From: Zygnema cylindricum
Lineage: Eukaryota > Streptophyta > Zygnematophyceae > Zygnematales > Zygnemataceae
DNA length: 64,000 nucleotides
Assembly (NCBI GenBank): GCA_037447655.1
Contig: JBBHKE010002319.1
Location: 91,829 to 155,828 of the forward strand
Direction of reading: 5' to 3'
Part shown: piece after piece, positions 48,172-60,929 of the stretch
Position numbering within the stretch: position 1 is the first letter of the stretch
How the letters are laid out: each line of letters starts with the position of its first letter
Made by a program: the position numbers and the translations under genes
The notes under the pieces: model-generated
Seen by the model: the letters and a program-made list of their open reading frames with translations, nothing else
The model's database searches: none
What the model was told of the DNA's origin: nothing

Positions 48172-51067
48172 TTATTTCGCGGACGAAGTGGAGAGGTACA
48201 CATTCCAAAAAAGTCCACAAGCCGACATAAATGCCACTCGACCGTTTAACGGAATAACGCTACATAGAAACACCGTAAAAACAATAGTCAGAAAAAAGAG
48301 GGAGGGAGAGGGAAAGGGGAGAGAGGGGGAGAGGGAAGAAGAGGGGTAGAGGGAGAGGGAGAGGGAAGTAATTCTATGAAGTAATGCGATAAATGCCACT
48401 CAACAAAAACGGAATAACTACATAAAAAAAACACAAAAAAATAGTTAGAAAAAAGAGGGAGAGGGAGAGGGAGGCTGAGGGAGAGGGGAGAGGATGGGGA
48501 GGGAGAAGGATTGTATAAAGAAGTACACTCTAGAAATAGCCCAAAATCACTAATTACAATATGTTTTTTTTTTTCACTGATTTTGACAGTAAATTCAAGA
48601 TTTATTTGTGATTTTTAGCTTTTCTGACAGTTTATGTTGAAAACCTCTATGGTTTTTTGTTGTTTTTTTTTTTGTTTGTTTGTTTTTTTTCTTTCTATTT
48701 TTTATTTTTTTTATGCTGATGACACCCAAAAAAATAAAGAATCGTAAAGTGGAATCGCAATTTTTTCTATGTAACTAAAAAAAAAAAAAAAACCTAAAAT
48801 AGCCACAGTAATTATGGTTAAGAAACCTCTTTTGCTTTAAATTACTAAAACGTGTTATACAAAAAAAACATACAAAAAAATATGCAACATACAAAACATA
48901 CAAAAAAAATAACATAGGAGGGAGGAAATGAATGGGAGAATTGAATACTGGATGGGAAAAGAAGGAAATAGAAGAGGATGACAAACAAAATTCACGCAAC
49001 AGAAAACCGTTAAAGAAAAAAAAAAACGGGTAAATGTATGTAGGTGGTAAGAAGGGAGATAAAAAAGTTTTGGAATTACGCGAAATTCGTGACTGTCGCT
49101 GGAAGCCAAAATCTGAAGGCTGCAAAAAAAACAAAAAAAAACAACATTTCATCATTTTTTGTGAAAATTTGGTCATTTCCTAAAAAAAAATATCAGTTTT
49201 TATGAAAATTTATCATTTTCTATGAAAAAATCTTCATTTTTTTATGAAAATTTATCAATTTTTTATGAAAATTTATCAGTTTTTATGAAAATTTATCAGT
49301 TTCTATGAAAAAAATAACAAGCTTCCTGAAATTATGAGCTCCTCTTCCATTAAGTTTCGATAGAATTATGCCTAAAAGCTATGGCGATAAAAAAAGAAAA
49401 AAAAAAACCAAAAATCACCTCATATTCTTTTAACTACATTTGAAGAAGGAATCGAAGGATCAAAATCCCTCCTCATTAGCATTATAAACTCCATCTACAC
49501 TAAAATCAATAATAAAATCAATACCTCAATTTACACACTACAAATCTCTTTCATATAGGAGATCATAAGCTCAGGTCTAAAATTGGATTTTTTCAATACT
49601 TCGAAAACTTACATTACATTATATTGCATATATTCCTTAAAACGTTGACTGTAATTCATCCCAAATTTCCAAAAAAAATCCAAAAAACTCCAAAAAAAAT
49701 CCAAAAAACTCCAAAAAAAATCCAGAAACCCCAAAACTGAATAGTTTCTTACATGCCAAAACGCTCGGAACTAAATCGTTTTTAGTTTTTGAGGGAAGTT
49801 CCTTCAGTCTTCCGGTCCAAGAATAGTTCCATCCCCAAACCACCAAAAGAATACAAGGTCCCAAAAGAAGTTGATTTGCCGCAACTTTTAGACCAATAGA
49901 AAAAGGCGATTTTCCCGGTACGATCATATCGAGGTTTTTGTACCAAACCGAAGTTCCTGGAGCATATAAAAATCCTCCATATGTCGCCATACGGAGAGAT
50001 CTTAACCAATCATGTGCCAGAAAAGAGCTCATCATAGAGTTTTCTTTTGAGTTTTGAGATTCCTCGATCGAATTTTCACGATCTTTGAGTTTTTTCTGAT
50101 GATCCATAAATTGAGCGATAAAATCTCCTCCGAGGCTAAGTGCTCCGGAAGCTGTGGCAGCTGGAAAAGGAACATTTTTCAAAAACTGGTGATAAAAAGA
50201 AGAGAAGAGAAACAAGAAATTAGTTAAGGAAAAAAGGAAAAGGGAAAAAGGAAAAAAAAGAGGAGAAAGGAAACATGAAGCATAAAGGAAACATGAAGCA
50301 TAAAGGAAATTTGAAGCATAAAGAAAATCTGAAGCATAAATGAAAATCTGAAGCATGAATGAAACCACATTATTTACCGGTGTGAATACTTTATTATGCA
50401 ATTTCTCATATCTTTGAACCTTTTTTTATGCTCTTCTGCAAGTTACTAGTCCCATTGAGTATTCCATTTCTTGATGAGAGTATTGAGATTCTAATGTAGG
50501 GTAAAAACAAGTTCATTATTTGGTTCTAGAAAGGAGCACATTTCATTTCATATCTCTTTTTCGAGAGAGAAAAAGGAAATTTGTAAAGACATGCTTCTTC
50601 AACAAGAGCATGTAAAGAGATAATGCATACAAACAAAGACTGATTATGAAGCTTACAAGAAACTTCCCAAACATTTATTGAAACATTTATCTGGACCATT
50701 AATCATCGGACTGTCAGGATTTTTTTATTACTAAATACATCAAAAACATCTAATTGCAATAACTTAAAATGTCATACAAATACCACAAGAAAACTTCAAA
50801 ACACTGACAAGATCCATCTCTAAATCATCAACTAGTGAAAGAAACCATAAAAAAGAAAACGTCTGAATCATAAAAAAAAATGAAAGAAACCATAAAGTAA
50901 AATAAAGTCAGGATAACAGTTTTAACCATACGAGAATGAAATCAAATCAAGACAGTATTTTTGAGACTTAAACATTTGACATTAATCAGTAAATTATGAC
51001 ACAGATGAAATCTTTGAAATGAAATTCAGAGCCTTAAAAAAAATTAAACAGCTCAATATATCATCCT

Positions 51068-51101
<34 letters not shown>

Positions 51102-52630
51102 GGAGAGGAAAAGGGAGAGGTAGAGGGAGAGAAAAGGGAGAGGGAGAGGGAGAGAGAGAATTCCAAAAATGTACAAATTCTAGAAAGGAATGCACGAATT
51201 TAGTAAAAATTGTATAGAATTTGAAAAAAAAGTGCAAATTATCCTCATAAATTGAGTTTTACCTTTCGAATATCGTGGAATGGTTTTCGTTTTGCAGGTG
51301 GTCGACGAACGGAACGACTTGTTGTCTCTCGATCAAGTTGTTCGTTCAAAAGTGCTTTGGATCTGTTAAAGAAAGGACACAAAAGTAAAAACAAAAAGTA
51401 AGAAGGATAAATTCTTAGCTGAAAAAACAAAATAAAAAAATTAAAAAAAATGAAAAGGGGGGTAAAAAATAATTTTCTATTCAACACAGATTAGACGTAG
51501 TTGGAATAACAGACAAAAGAAATGATTGACGTAAATACGAATGTAAAACATTAATGCAAATTATTTGATTTCCATTAATTGAAATCCATTCTCAATTTTA
51601 TTGATGCTCAAAATGAGAAAGCGCAATTTGATAATTTAATCAATCTAATCAATCAATTTTAATCAATTTAATTCTATTGTCAAATTTTAATCAATTTAAC
51701 TCTATTGTCAAATTTTAATTAGTTTAATTCTATTGTTAAATTTTAATCTCAGCAATATAAAATTCTTACATGGTGATTTTTCCAAACCTACTCTTCCGGT
51801 TACTAGGTCGCAAACTTTACAACAAGTAACAATATCTTAAGACATTGAAAAGTCAATAATGGAATTAAAACTAAATGTTTCTCTTGCAAAACTTTCAGCT
51901 TCCAAAAATCCAACAAGACAAACTCAAAATAATTTAACTCAAGAAGGTTAAAAACTCTCACCAGATTAACATGAATCTTTGACCAATTGCAGTTTTACTG
52001 CATTTTGTTTCTTTAAATCAAATACTTAAAATGTACTCAATATTCTTAGTCTATACTTTATAAACTTAATTTACTCACAAATTTGATACATATACTTAAA
52101 ATATACTTTATTCGTACTTTAAACCTTCTTATACTTAATCTGTATTTTACATTTTTAATTCACTTACAAAATTTGATTCATATGATTATAAAATTAAATC
52201 GTACTTTTTGTCTTCATATGCTTAAAATGCACATATAAACTTAGAATATACTTATAAACTTGGATCATAAACTTGGGAGGACGAGGGGGGGATCTACATT
52301 ACTCATAGTTTCTAGATTGTTCAAATTCTCTCCTCTCTTTTTTTTCTCCTCTTATCTTCCATTTTTTTCTTCCACAAAAAGATGATGACAATTCCAAAAA
52401 TATATGAAAATCAAAATGAATAAAAAAAGAAAGAGGGGAGGGGGGGGGGGGTGTTGAATAAAAAAAAATGAATGAAATAAAAAAGGAACAAAAAAAAAAC
52501 ACACAAAAAAAAGAGGTGATCATTACCTCTGAGATGATCTGCTTTGATTCCCAACATTGGATAATGAAGAAAAGATCTTCCAATAAAATGATGGCCATGG
52601 AGGTTCAAACTTATGGCTTGAGCTCCACAT
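48172..52630 (-). CDS. Mpv17/PMP22-family membrane protein, complete, five exons
   Basis: CDS complement(join(48172..48259,49080..49119,49753..50185,51263..51362,52527..52630)): 765 nt, 254 residues, all junctions GT-AG and in frame. The start ATG (52630) is the first after an in-frame TAA. The N terminus MWSSSHKFEPPWPSFYWK and the basic segment RRPPAKRKPFHDIRK look like a targeting region. The large exon holds FPAATASGALSLGGDFIAQ, SLRMATYGGFLYAPGTSVWY and KVAANQLLLGPCILLVVWGW. The C-terminal signature FWLPATVTNF…VIPLNGRVAFMS…LFWNVYLS is the Mpv17/PMP22 hallmark, with about four membrane segments. Members sit in peroxisomal, mitochondrial or plastid inner membranes, and some form small-solute channels. 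The RVAFMS…FWN.YLS ending recalls the plant At2g42770-like branch. The location is undetermined. An insert of about 25 polar residues (DHQKKLKDREN…) precedes SFLAHDWLRSLR. Confidence 0.93.
49190..49315. repeat. About 22-bp tandem repeat TTTTTATGAAAATTTATCA
   Basis: Five to six units in the Mpv17 intron between the 40-nt exon and the large exon. Confidence 0.8.
49671..49735. repeat. 19-bp repeat CCAAAAAACTCCAAAAAAAA
   Basis: Three units just downstream of the donor of the large Mpv17 exon, in the same intron as the array at 49190. Confidence 0.75.
50270..50360. repeat. About 20-bp tandem repeat GAAGCATAAAGGAAACAT
   Basis: Five units in Mpv17 intron 2, near the large exon's acceptor. Confidence 0.8.
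51060..51160. repeat. AG-rich microsatellite in Mpv17 intron 2
   Basis: AGAGAGAG followed by GGGAGAGG-type repeats, close to the exon ending at 51263. The same composition occurs in ObgC intron 1. Confidence 0.8.
51640..51755. repeat. About 29-bp tandem repeat TTTAATTCTATTGTCAAATT
   Basis: Three to four units in Mpv17 intron 1, with a looser ACTTAAAATRTAC repeat at 52025-52260 in the same intron. Confidence 0.75.
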
Positions 52631-52779
52631 TCTGATAGAAAATTAGATTTTCCTGGAGGTAAAAAATTTCCGTTAAACATATCGGAAAAATTAAGAATTT
52701 TATATCTGTACTAATTGAATTATTATAAATTCTAAGTTTTTTTCTGTCGAAAGAAGCAAAAAAAAAGGTTCTTAAAAAG

Positions 52780-52811
<32 letters not shown>

Positions 52812-54729
52812 AACAACGTTTGTGAACAACCTGGGAAATAATTCCGGTTGAATACGAATAATGGTTTTCTGCTGTTTCAAAAAATTGAGAAAAATGTTAA
52901 TTAATTATGTTATTACCACATCATGGGAATAACATGTGAAAAAGCGCGAAAATGTAGATTCTGAATGGCTGTCTTATTTTCTTGAAGTTCTTTACTTAAT
53001 GAAATGTTTTATTTTTCTAAAATGTTAAATTTGAAATGTTTTCAGCCACTCACTGAATGTGACAAAACTGGAAGACTTATTAGCAACAATTCAGATTTCT
53101 GACTGTTCCTCAATATACAAATTATATGTATATATAATACAAATTACTCAAATTATGTATGTATGTAAATTATATATTCTGATACAAATTAAGCACCCAG
53201 AAAAATCATAAATATCTCCTTAATTCTTAGAAGTAAACGTCAGACTTTTTTGCTTTTTATATCTAAAATTTTGAAAAAATCAGCCTAGAAAGTATCGAGA
53301 AAATTGACTGCTTGCCTCTAATAAGATTCTAAATAATCCGTACACTCTTCCATTCCATGTCATCATAAAATATTCGACAATATAGCCACGTGGCTTAGTT
53401 CCTGGAAACCATTTGCAGCCGCCATAGGGCCTCAGCAGCTAGCAAGAAGGATGTGACCGCCGGCATGCCAAACGGCCGGCCGTCAATTTTTAGGCGTCAG
53501 AATCATTTTTAGCTGCAAAAAGCTGTCACTTTTGAGCTGCAGTGACAGCTCCCTGCAGCTGAAACTGTGCAAGATTAACCATCGGCTGCAGGGAGATTTT
53601 CCGCCGTCCGATTATAAATTTCTGACCGTCGATTCGGCCAGTTTCGCTGTCTAAGTGACTCCACCGCTGTTAGTTGAGCCCAGCGTCGCCGTCAAATCGG
53701 GCCAGCTTTAACCGTCCGATGGAACCATTGACCTCGTCAGATTTGCGACTGATTTAACTGATTTTAAGTGAGTTGCAGTAAATTTTTAAACTGCGTGATC
53801 GCCGTTAGCGATAACAGGACGTTTTCATTTCGCATGGCCGAACTGACAGTTCACCACATTATTTTACAGGATTGGTGTACGGTATGTACGGCTTGTGTGA
53901 AACACGTGTGACTGGGACATTTAGCGTTTGGACTTTGGATTGTCCATTGTAACGAAGTTAAGCAAAAAGGTTAGGGCGCTTTCCCGTTAAAACCAAGAGT
54001 TCCCGGTTTCCTTCAGTTTCGAAGTCTCTGACAGAAAATCAACGAATCCGCGAGCACGATTCCTCCCAGACAAGAAAACGTAGTTCACTTCTTAGTTCCC
54101 AAGCGTAGAATCCCAGACTTCTCGGTTTTCCCTGACCGTAGAACCCTAAGTTGAAGTACCGAGAAGTTTGCGCCAATGATAGTTGAGAAAGTGTTAGGGC
54201 GTCAGAACAAAATGTCGGTGTGGACCCCGCAGGCTTGACTTGTCACAACACCGAATTCCGGGATGGGAAAAAAGTTGAGATTTCACAAACAAACAAAATA
54301 GAAAAAGAGCGAAGAAAGCCAAGAATACAAAAGACTTTTGAAAATTTTACCATTGACAGTAGGTACAAAGACGCGCCTGTTTCTGATTTGCTGTAGACTG
54401 TTCTCGTTTCTCTCTTCTCCATTAATACGAGAAAGAAACCGAAGACTCTCCGTTCAAATGGAAAAACGCACTTAATTCACGCACTTTTCTACAAGATTAA
54501 TGTACGTTGTGTGATTTAGACATTTAGCATTTCCCTCGAGGAATAAAGATTATTCTTTAGCATTTGGAAGAAAGCGTCTTTTCATTGAAACGCAAAGCCT
54601 TCGGTTTTGGCGCCGTATGCAATAATGGTAGCCGTCAACAAATAAAAACCAGTCGCGCTTTTATGCGTAAGTGTACTCACGGGCAATACCAAAAAAATTA
54701 GAATAGTGGTCTTTGTTTTCTCAGGACTT
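52631..54729. other. Region upstream of the Mpv17-type gene
   Basis: Holds a poly(A) run at 52780-52809 and mixed-composition DNA at 53330-54250 that is more GC-rich than the surroundings. A short inverted repeat, AGCTGTCACT/AGTGACAGCT, lies at 53531-53560 within several CAGCTG/CTGCAG steps. No coding exon or certain promoter motif. Confidence 0.45.
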
Positions 54730-54732
54730 TAA

Positions 54733-55494
54733 GGGTGGCCTTCCATTAGGCGTTTCATTAATTGTACGCAAAAGTTTACTGAAAGGGCGTGCCTTCCATT
54801 AGGTCGCGTCAGTAAACCAATTTTTATTTTTATTTTTATTTATTTTTATTTGCGTGGCTCATTTCTAGTTAGTAACACGTAGGCTAATATTAGATGCTTA
54901 AAATCTTGAAAGAATCTTCGAATGCAAAGTCTGAACGCAATATTTGTACAAGCGGAGGTAATATCTGTACCAGCGGAGGTAATTAATGACTCGTATAGAG
55001 GGCATTGTAATGTACTACCCAAAATTTCAAAATGGAACGACAAAAAGGCGTCGGCAAACTTTGATGGTGGGAGCGTGACGGGATAATTTCGGCGGATTCG
55101 CAGCCACCGTGGCGGAAGGCACATGGCCCGTGCGACGTGTGTGCACATAAGCGCGCGCTCATCGAATTTTTTTTTTCCTTTTTTTCCTTTTTTTCCTTTT
55201 TTTCCTTTTTTTCCTTTTTTTCCTTTTCCACGCGGTCCATTCATATACTTTCAGTCTGTGCAACGTGTCCTCCCGTGTCCTCCCTGTGCACGGTTACCAC
55301 AGGACTGTAGGGTTGGCGACGTGGCGTCTCGGATAAAAAGTTTAATGGCATCCGACGGTCACCTTTTACGCCTACAACCTTGGAGATTTTTCCGTAAAGA
55401 TGTTTTCTTTGGAAAAAAAAAGGGTACGAACCCGTACGAATCTGTACGACCTACAGTAAACAACCCCCACTTTTTCGCTAATGGAAGGCCACCC
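54733..55494. mobile_element. TIR element of 762 bp, TSD TAA
   Basis: A perfect 17-bp terminal inverted repeat GGGTGGCCTTCCATTAG / CTAATGGAAGGCCACCC, flanked by TAA at 54730-54732 and 55495-55497. The termini resemble the 24382 element (GGGTGGCGTTCCAT) but the interior does not. It contains a (TTTTTTTCC)n tract at 55168-55228 and a second internal CCTTCCATTAGG near 54791. Non-coding. Confidence 0.9.
55168..55228. repeat. 8-9 bp repeat TTTTTTTCC
   Basis: Seven units inside the TIR element. Lysine/glutamate- and phenylalanine-rich open frames over it are artefacts. Confidence 0.85.
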
Positions 55495-55664
55495 TAAGTT
55501 CCTTTTTGTTTGTTTGTTTGTTTGTGATATGTCATTGTTTTCTCCCTTGCCGTAATTTGGTGTTGTGAAGACGTCTAACATGTAGGACCACATCCGCAAG
55601 TATGCTCGGACGCCCCACAAGTGTTGAATGTTGATTTCGCCAAAATCTTAGTTTACCAATGTAC

Positions 55665-56613
55665 AAGGGAGTGTGCCCATGTGTTATAGTAAGGGTTTTT
55701 TTCCGACATTTTCATTAAAAATTGGACTTGCAACAAGAAAACCCTACGCCATACGAAAAATGGGCAAGAACAAAAGTACATTTTGCGTCATCTTTGAACT
55801 TGTAAAGTACTTCAATTTGGAGTTATTATCATTTCGACCCACTTCTACGTCACGCCAGCTCATATTCACACATGTACTGGAATCAAATCGCGACCCGGTT
55901 TTAATTAAAATAATACACTGTTAACGAATAAAAAATTGAGATTGCACGTGTCAAGCGTTTTATATTTTTTTTGCACGAGGGAGAGTACACAGTATTTTTT
56001 TACCTGCTCGTCACGCGCATGTACGTACGAAAATGACAAGCATGTACGTAAAAAAAATCGTTGGGGTCTCGGACCTCCACTTTCATTCATGGGTCCTTTG
56101 CAAAAGTTTACGTCGTCCTCGTCTCTCCCCCACTTTTTTCACTCAACCGCTTCTCTTTCTCCCTCTCTAAGTGAAATGCAGCAACAAAAGTATCAAATAA
56201 AAGATTTTTTTATTATTTTTTATTATTTTTTTGGTCTTAGTTTGATAGCATATCGAATGATAAAAAGATAAGAAAAAGAAATCGGGAAGCCATGGCAACA
56301 ATTTTACGTACTGGTGACGTCACAAGGCAGCATGATTTCGCAATGTCACAACCCTAAACATCTACAATGTCACAAAAACGTCGACATTTATAACCGTCGC
56401 GTTTGTCCGCAGTTTGTTGGCGTCTACAAATGTCCCCAGTTTGTTGGCGACTACGGGTGTCGCAAGATATTGGCAACGTTTACAACTGTCACATATTTGA
56501 AGCAATGAAGGCGAAAGTAATGATTGATATAGGAACACTTTGAAAAGTACATCGTAAAATCTGCACTAAAATCCAAAGTAACAATTTGAAGTTTTGGTTA
56601 CACATGCACACAC
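55665..56613. mobile_element. Possible further TIR element, about 950 bp
   Basis: Left edge GGGAGTGTGCCCATGTGTTA. The right edge, read on the minus strand, is GGGTGTGTGCATGTGTAACC. The interior is distantly related to 25890-26350 and 28500-28960, which begin TTAGGGTGTGTTCYCATTTGTTA. The termini are imperfect and the target duplication unclear. Confidence 0.45.
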
Positions 56614-56619
56614 CCTAAG

Positions 56620-58060
56620 CCACACACTTTGAACACATGTAATAGGTAAGTGAACTCCTATGCCTTGGCTAGGAGAAAATAGCCATTCTGAGTCCGTTAT
56701 TTTTGCATCTCGGTTTAAGTGGAAAAACGTTAAGCATTTACATAAAGATACCTAAAAAACTATTAGCAATCAAGCATTGACATTAATCAAGAATAACTAC
56801 CATTAATTTGGGGATTGTAAAACTATCTTTTATAGCGAGAAGCATGTCTTTTCCCTATAATAGAGAAACCGGCTCAGGCGCTTTACCAGTTGAGGCTCAA
56901 GATGATTTTTTTGAATTCTTTTCCCTTATCACCAGAAGTCACTCATAGGTGCAGTAACATCACGAATAAAGTAGACGCCGTCAAATTTAGGGACCTACTT
57001 GAGGCGCTCTCTATAGTTAGAGCACGAGTTTGACTCCAATCTTTCTGGGGCGTGGGACTGGCCCTTAACTTGTTAATACACCAATGTTCCCCTTGCTTCG
57101 TTTATTTTCTCCTCGATTTTCAATTCTAATTCTTTTCGGCTTCGCTTGCCACACATTTTGCTATTAACCAAGCCCCACTGCATTTGAGGACAACCTACAG
57201 ACAAGAAATGAGTCCATTTGCTTTGTTGCTCACAAGGCGAGGAGTGATCAACATCAAACGGAATGGTACAGGATGCAATCGCCACCGTGGGTTGTGAAGC
57301 AAGATACAAAGTTAAACACAAAGTGTCGCGTATACTCTTGCCAAGTCCTCAATATAGGGGTATACGCGGCCCCCGTGTGGACCTTCTCGTTTTCCACGGA
57401 GCAGCCAAGACATTCGGTGACGTAGTTCTCATAAACCCTATGGCATCCATGTTTATTCATACGCAGATTGCATAGTGGTGTTACGGCTCGGAATGCAAGT
57501 GTTTCTAAAGAACTTAAGTACGCACACTGCTAATAGTTTCATACTATTTCTTTTGACGCTATTTAAGACGTTGGACTCTTCCTTCGACAACGTTTTACGT
57601 GAGTACACTCGATGATCTTCTAGATGTAGAGGGCCTTGCAGCCCATCTCCAACTCTCATGTCGGCATTCCACCCAACGTATTTTTGTCGCACTTTAGCAT
57701 TGTCAAGCTTCGTTTCAAATTCAATACAGCACGATGGTGAACAATGGTCGCGGATTGTGATACTTACCCCCACGCCAACCAGTGGATATAGACGAGATCC
57801 GTTCTTTTGACCTTTGATGTTATGCTTAAGTGTATAAGGTAGTTTTTGACGTTCGCATGAGTTGGTTTTTTTTTTCTTTTTGCTATATTTGTTTTTCTCT
57901 TTATACATTTATTCTTCTTGAACCTTTTTTGTGCGTTAAGTCCCTCAAGATTTTGGTCTTTTATCTTTAATGGTCACAAACTTTCATTTATCATCATGTT
58001 TTGTACTTTGTCGCCCGATCGTCGGGTTTTCAAAAATGTTTTTTTCGTCAATTTCGGTTG
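56620..58060. other. Gene-free stretch with one diverged open-frame remnant
   Basis: 57263-57475 (+) is the distant relative of the frame at 44147-44371. The rest shows nothing I can support. Confidence 0.45.
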
Positions 58061-58069
58061 TACAGGCCA

Positions 58070-58255
58070 ACGCTACATACAACCTACAACAAAAAATAAT
58101 GCTTTATTACACGTTAAAACAAATAAGCACTAACTTCGTGGATTAAGCAATAATGGGCGTCGCCTACTCACGGCTTACAACACAAAATAATGCTTTATTA
58201 CACGTTAAAACAAATAACCACTAACTTCGTGGATTAAGCAATAATGGGCGTTGCA
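58070..58255. repeat. Two tandem copies of an about 90-bp unit
   Basis: Both contain AATAATGCTTTATTACACG and CTAACTTCGTGGATTAAGC. The array ends just left of segmental repeat B. Confidence 0.85.
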
Positions 58256-59360
58256 TGAAAGAGGTGGTAAAATGGTTTTGACTAGCCTGACTTCTGTCAA
58301 GCATAACCAAACTTTTCCTCTTTAAAACAGGATCTATCCTTTGTGTAGTCTAATCAACGAAGTGTCACCCACGAGTTGTCTTAAATCTTTTGCACCTGGC
58401 GCAACTATTCAAACACTCTTTAATAAGGGAAGCAAAAAAGTCAAGTACGCAGGACTTAACGTCAATGCGTGCCTAACGCGATGATGGTCATAAGATATGT
58501 CTTAAAGGCAAGGGAATGAGTGGCAAGGGAATTTAACGCTAGATGAAGTGGTATTTGCAACTTAAAAACTGAAATATAACATGCGGCATTTTTGTGCATC
58601 TTCTTGTACCACCAAGTTCGTTTTTTTGACAATGCTATAGGAAATTGTGTTAACATGCCAAACAACCAATGGGCGACTCACTTGTATAAGGGCGAGTAGT
58701 TATGTGTGTGACGCATAGAGCGAAGGATACATTGTGAAGCCGTCAACGTTTGCGCACAAGGGTGCAGATTACCTACCCAAACTTGTACTTGTACTTGTGA
58801 AGGCCAAATGTCCACGCGCTCGGAATCGCCATTCTTCAATGTGCTAAGAGCTTGATGGTTTGGCTATGGTAGTGCTTTCGCGTGAGGAAAGTCATAATTT
58901 TCTATATAAGCATGCGAGGCGTATCACATAGCGTCGTTTATTTTAATTGACAATCGCAAAGTCTGTTTATTTTGGCAAAATATTTGTTCAACAACGCGTA
59001 CGAAAGGCTTACGAGCCTCTACATAGTTTTACGTGCACCATAGACTTGTAGGTGATGATAAGTGTACCATATTGGGCACCTTAGCTATAAATTAACCTCT
59101 TTGGTAATGCAAAAAGTTATCGATGGCTATATAATCATACCAAGAAAGAAAAATTGCTTACTGAGTTAAGTATTTAATTATAGTCACCCATTCAACGTTG
59201 GCTCAAGGAGGTCCATCGAAACCCTTCTCAAGCGTCCTTCGACCATGATTAGGTGCAATGATATTGTAGGAAAGCCAACTAGTTACGTTTTAGTTGAATT
59301 TAGTTCACTCGGTTGCAAGGTAGTTTTTGCAATAGGAATTAATAGAGAGGTGATGACTTG

Positions 59361-60440
59361 TTCCCTCCCCCCCTCGTTCCCTTCTCCTCTCATCCTCGTC
59401 CACTCCTCGGCCCCTCCCTCCCTTTTTTTGTTCCTCCCTACCTCTTTCTATATCTCTTATCAACAAGATCCGTAGATTTCTCCCTTTTCTCTTATAGAAA
59501 GTAAGAAATGGAGTTAGAGGAGTAAGTTGGTCCCTCCCTCAAATCTAAAATAAAAAAGATAGAGAGAGGGAGAGCCGGTCCCACCTTCGATTTCTTCCTT
59601 CTCTCCCCCCCCCACCTCTTTTCCCCTCCCCTTTGCCCTCCCTCCTTCCAACCTCTCCACCCTCCCCCTTCCTCTCTCCTCCATCTCATTTTCTCTCATT
59701 TTCCCTTATAATAATTCAAAAAGATAGTGATAGGGGAACTCTTCGAAATAATAAAATGGATGGCCAAAGGAACGGAGAGTCCCTCCCTCTCCCGTTCCCA
59801 ACCTCTCCCCCTCCCTCTTGTCTTTTTTTTCCATTTCTCTGTATTTACCTTGATATAAGAGAATGAGAAGGGAGGATCTGGTTCGTATCTTATTTTAAAC
59901 ATTTGAAAAATATGGAGATGGAGATAGCTAGCCTGCTCGTCCCCCTTTTCTGCCTTCCGTCGCTCTTTCCCTCTCACTCTCCCTCTCCCCTCCCTCCCTC
60001 TCTTACTCTCTCCCTTTTGAATTTAGAAAATAGAAGAGATGTAGAGGGGGAGAGTTAATCCGTCCATCTCCCCTTGTATCTCTCCCTCTTTCCCTCTTAT
60101 TTAGGGTTGAAGGGGTTTAGTTTAATAAATTTGGGTTGAGGGATTGGGATCGATATGAATAGGGAGTTAGTCTTCACACCCTCTTCCCCTCCCCTCGTAC
60201 CCTATTTCCCTCTTCACCCTCTCCCTCTAATCCATCTCTCTCAATCCTTCCCTTTCAGATAAATAGGGGGAGAGTTGGTCCGTCCCTCACACCCGACTTC
60301 CATTTTTTCCCACACCTTCCCTCCCTTCGCTTCTCATTCCCTCCCTCTTTGTCCCCATTTCTTCTCCTCCTCCCTCCCTCTTATCATCCCTCCCTCTCGC
60401 CCACCCCCCCTCCCTTCCTCCCCTCCCTCCCAACCACCCA
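59361..60440. repeat. Pyrimidine-rich kilobase, copy B
   Basis: Same composition and order as copy A at 42797-43880. Confidence 0.85.
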
Positions 60441-60704
60441 CATATACGATTTGCATTGTTAAATCGCATAACAATCGCACCATGCGTTAGTACTAGATCA
60501 GGCGCTCCGTAGATCTAAGACAAACACATCTCAACTGTCCACTAAAGAACAATTTGCATTAATCGTCCGTGGAAATTGCTCTATAGAAAAAATTTTCTTC
60601 ATTCAACGGTGTGCGTGGCATTCAATGTTGTTATAATGTACATATGGTTTGGCCACTCTGTGATTCTTTCATGTGGAGGGGAATACAATGTTGCACGTGA
60701 TTAG

Positions 60705-60929
60705 TTGCACGATGCAATTGTTGTGGTTTGGGCCGAAGCGGGGTTCACGACCAAAGGAGAAGTTCCTTACATACTCCCTCTTTGCTCTCGGTTTAGAGGT
60801 CCACGGAGCCCCCGTGGTGACTTGATATTCCTTCAAGGTGATGGGAGGACCCTTGGTGAGGTGGTATTATCGTGTACGACTGCGACACGCGCTTCTTCTT
60901 GTGTTGCGCATACGGGTATGGTGTATTGA
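60705..60929 (+). pseudogene. Second copy of the small unknown open frame
   Basis: Differs from 44147-44371 by a few residues (for example DGRTL for DGKTL). See that entry for the possible origin. Confidence 0.4.

Noticed and set aside
52411-52680. Longer minus-strand frame (MFNGNFLPPGKSN…) as the N terminus of the Mpv17-type protein
   Set aside because: Its phase at the 52526 donor does not fit the next exon. The overlapping frame starting at 52630 fits exactly and follows an in-frame stop.
55123-55497. 124-codon plus-strand frame
   Set aside because: It runs through the (TTTTTTTCC)n tract to the end of the TIR element; composition artefact.
56990-57060. Possible tRNA or SINE: GAGTTTGACTCC block
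   Set aside because: No cloverleaf can be drawn around it and no A box is at the right distance.
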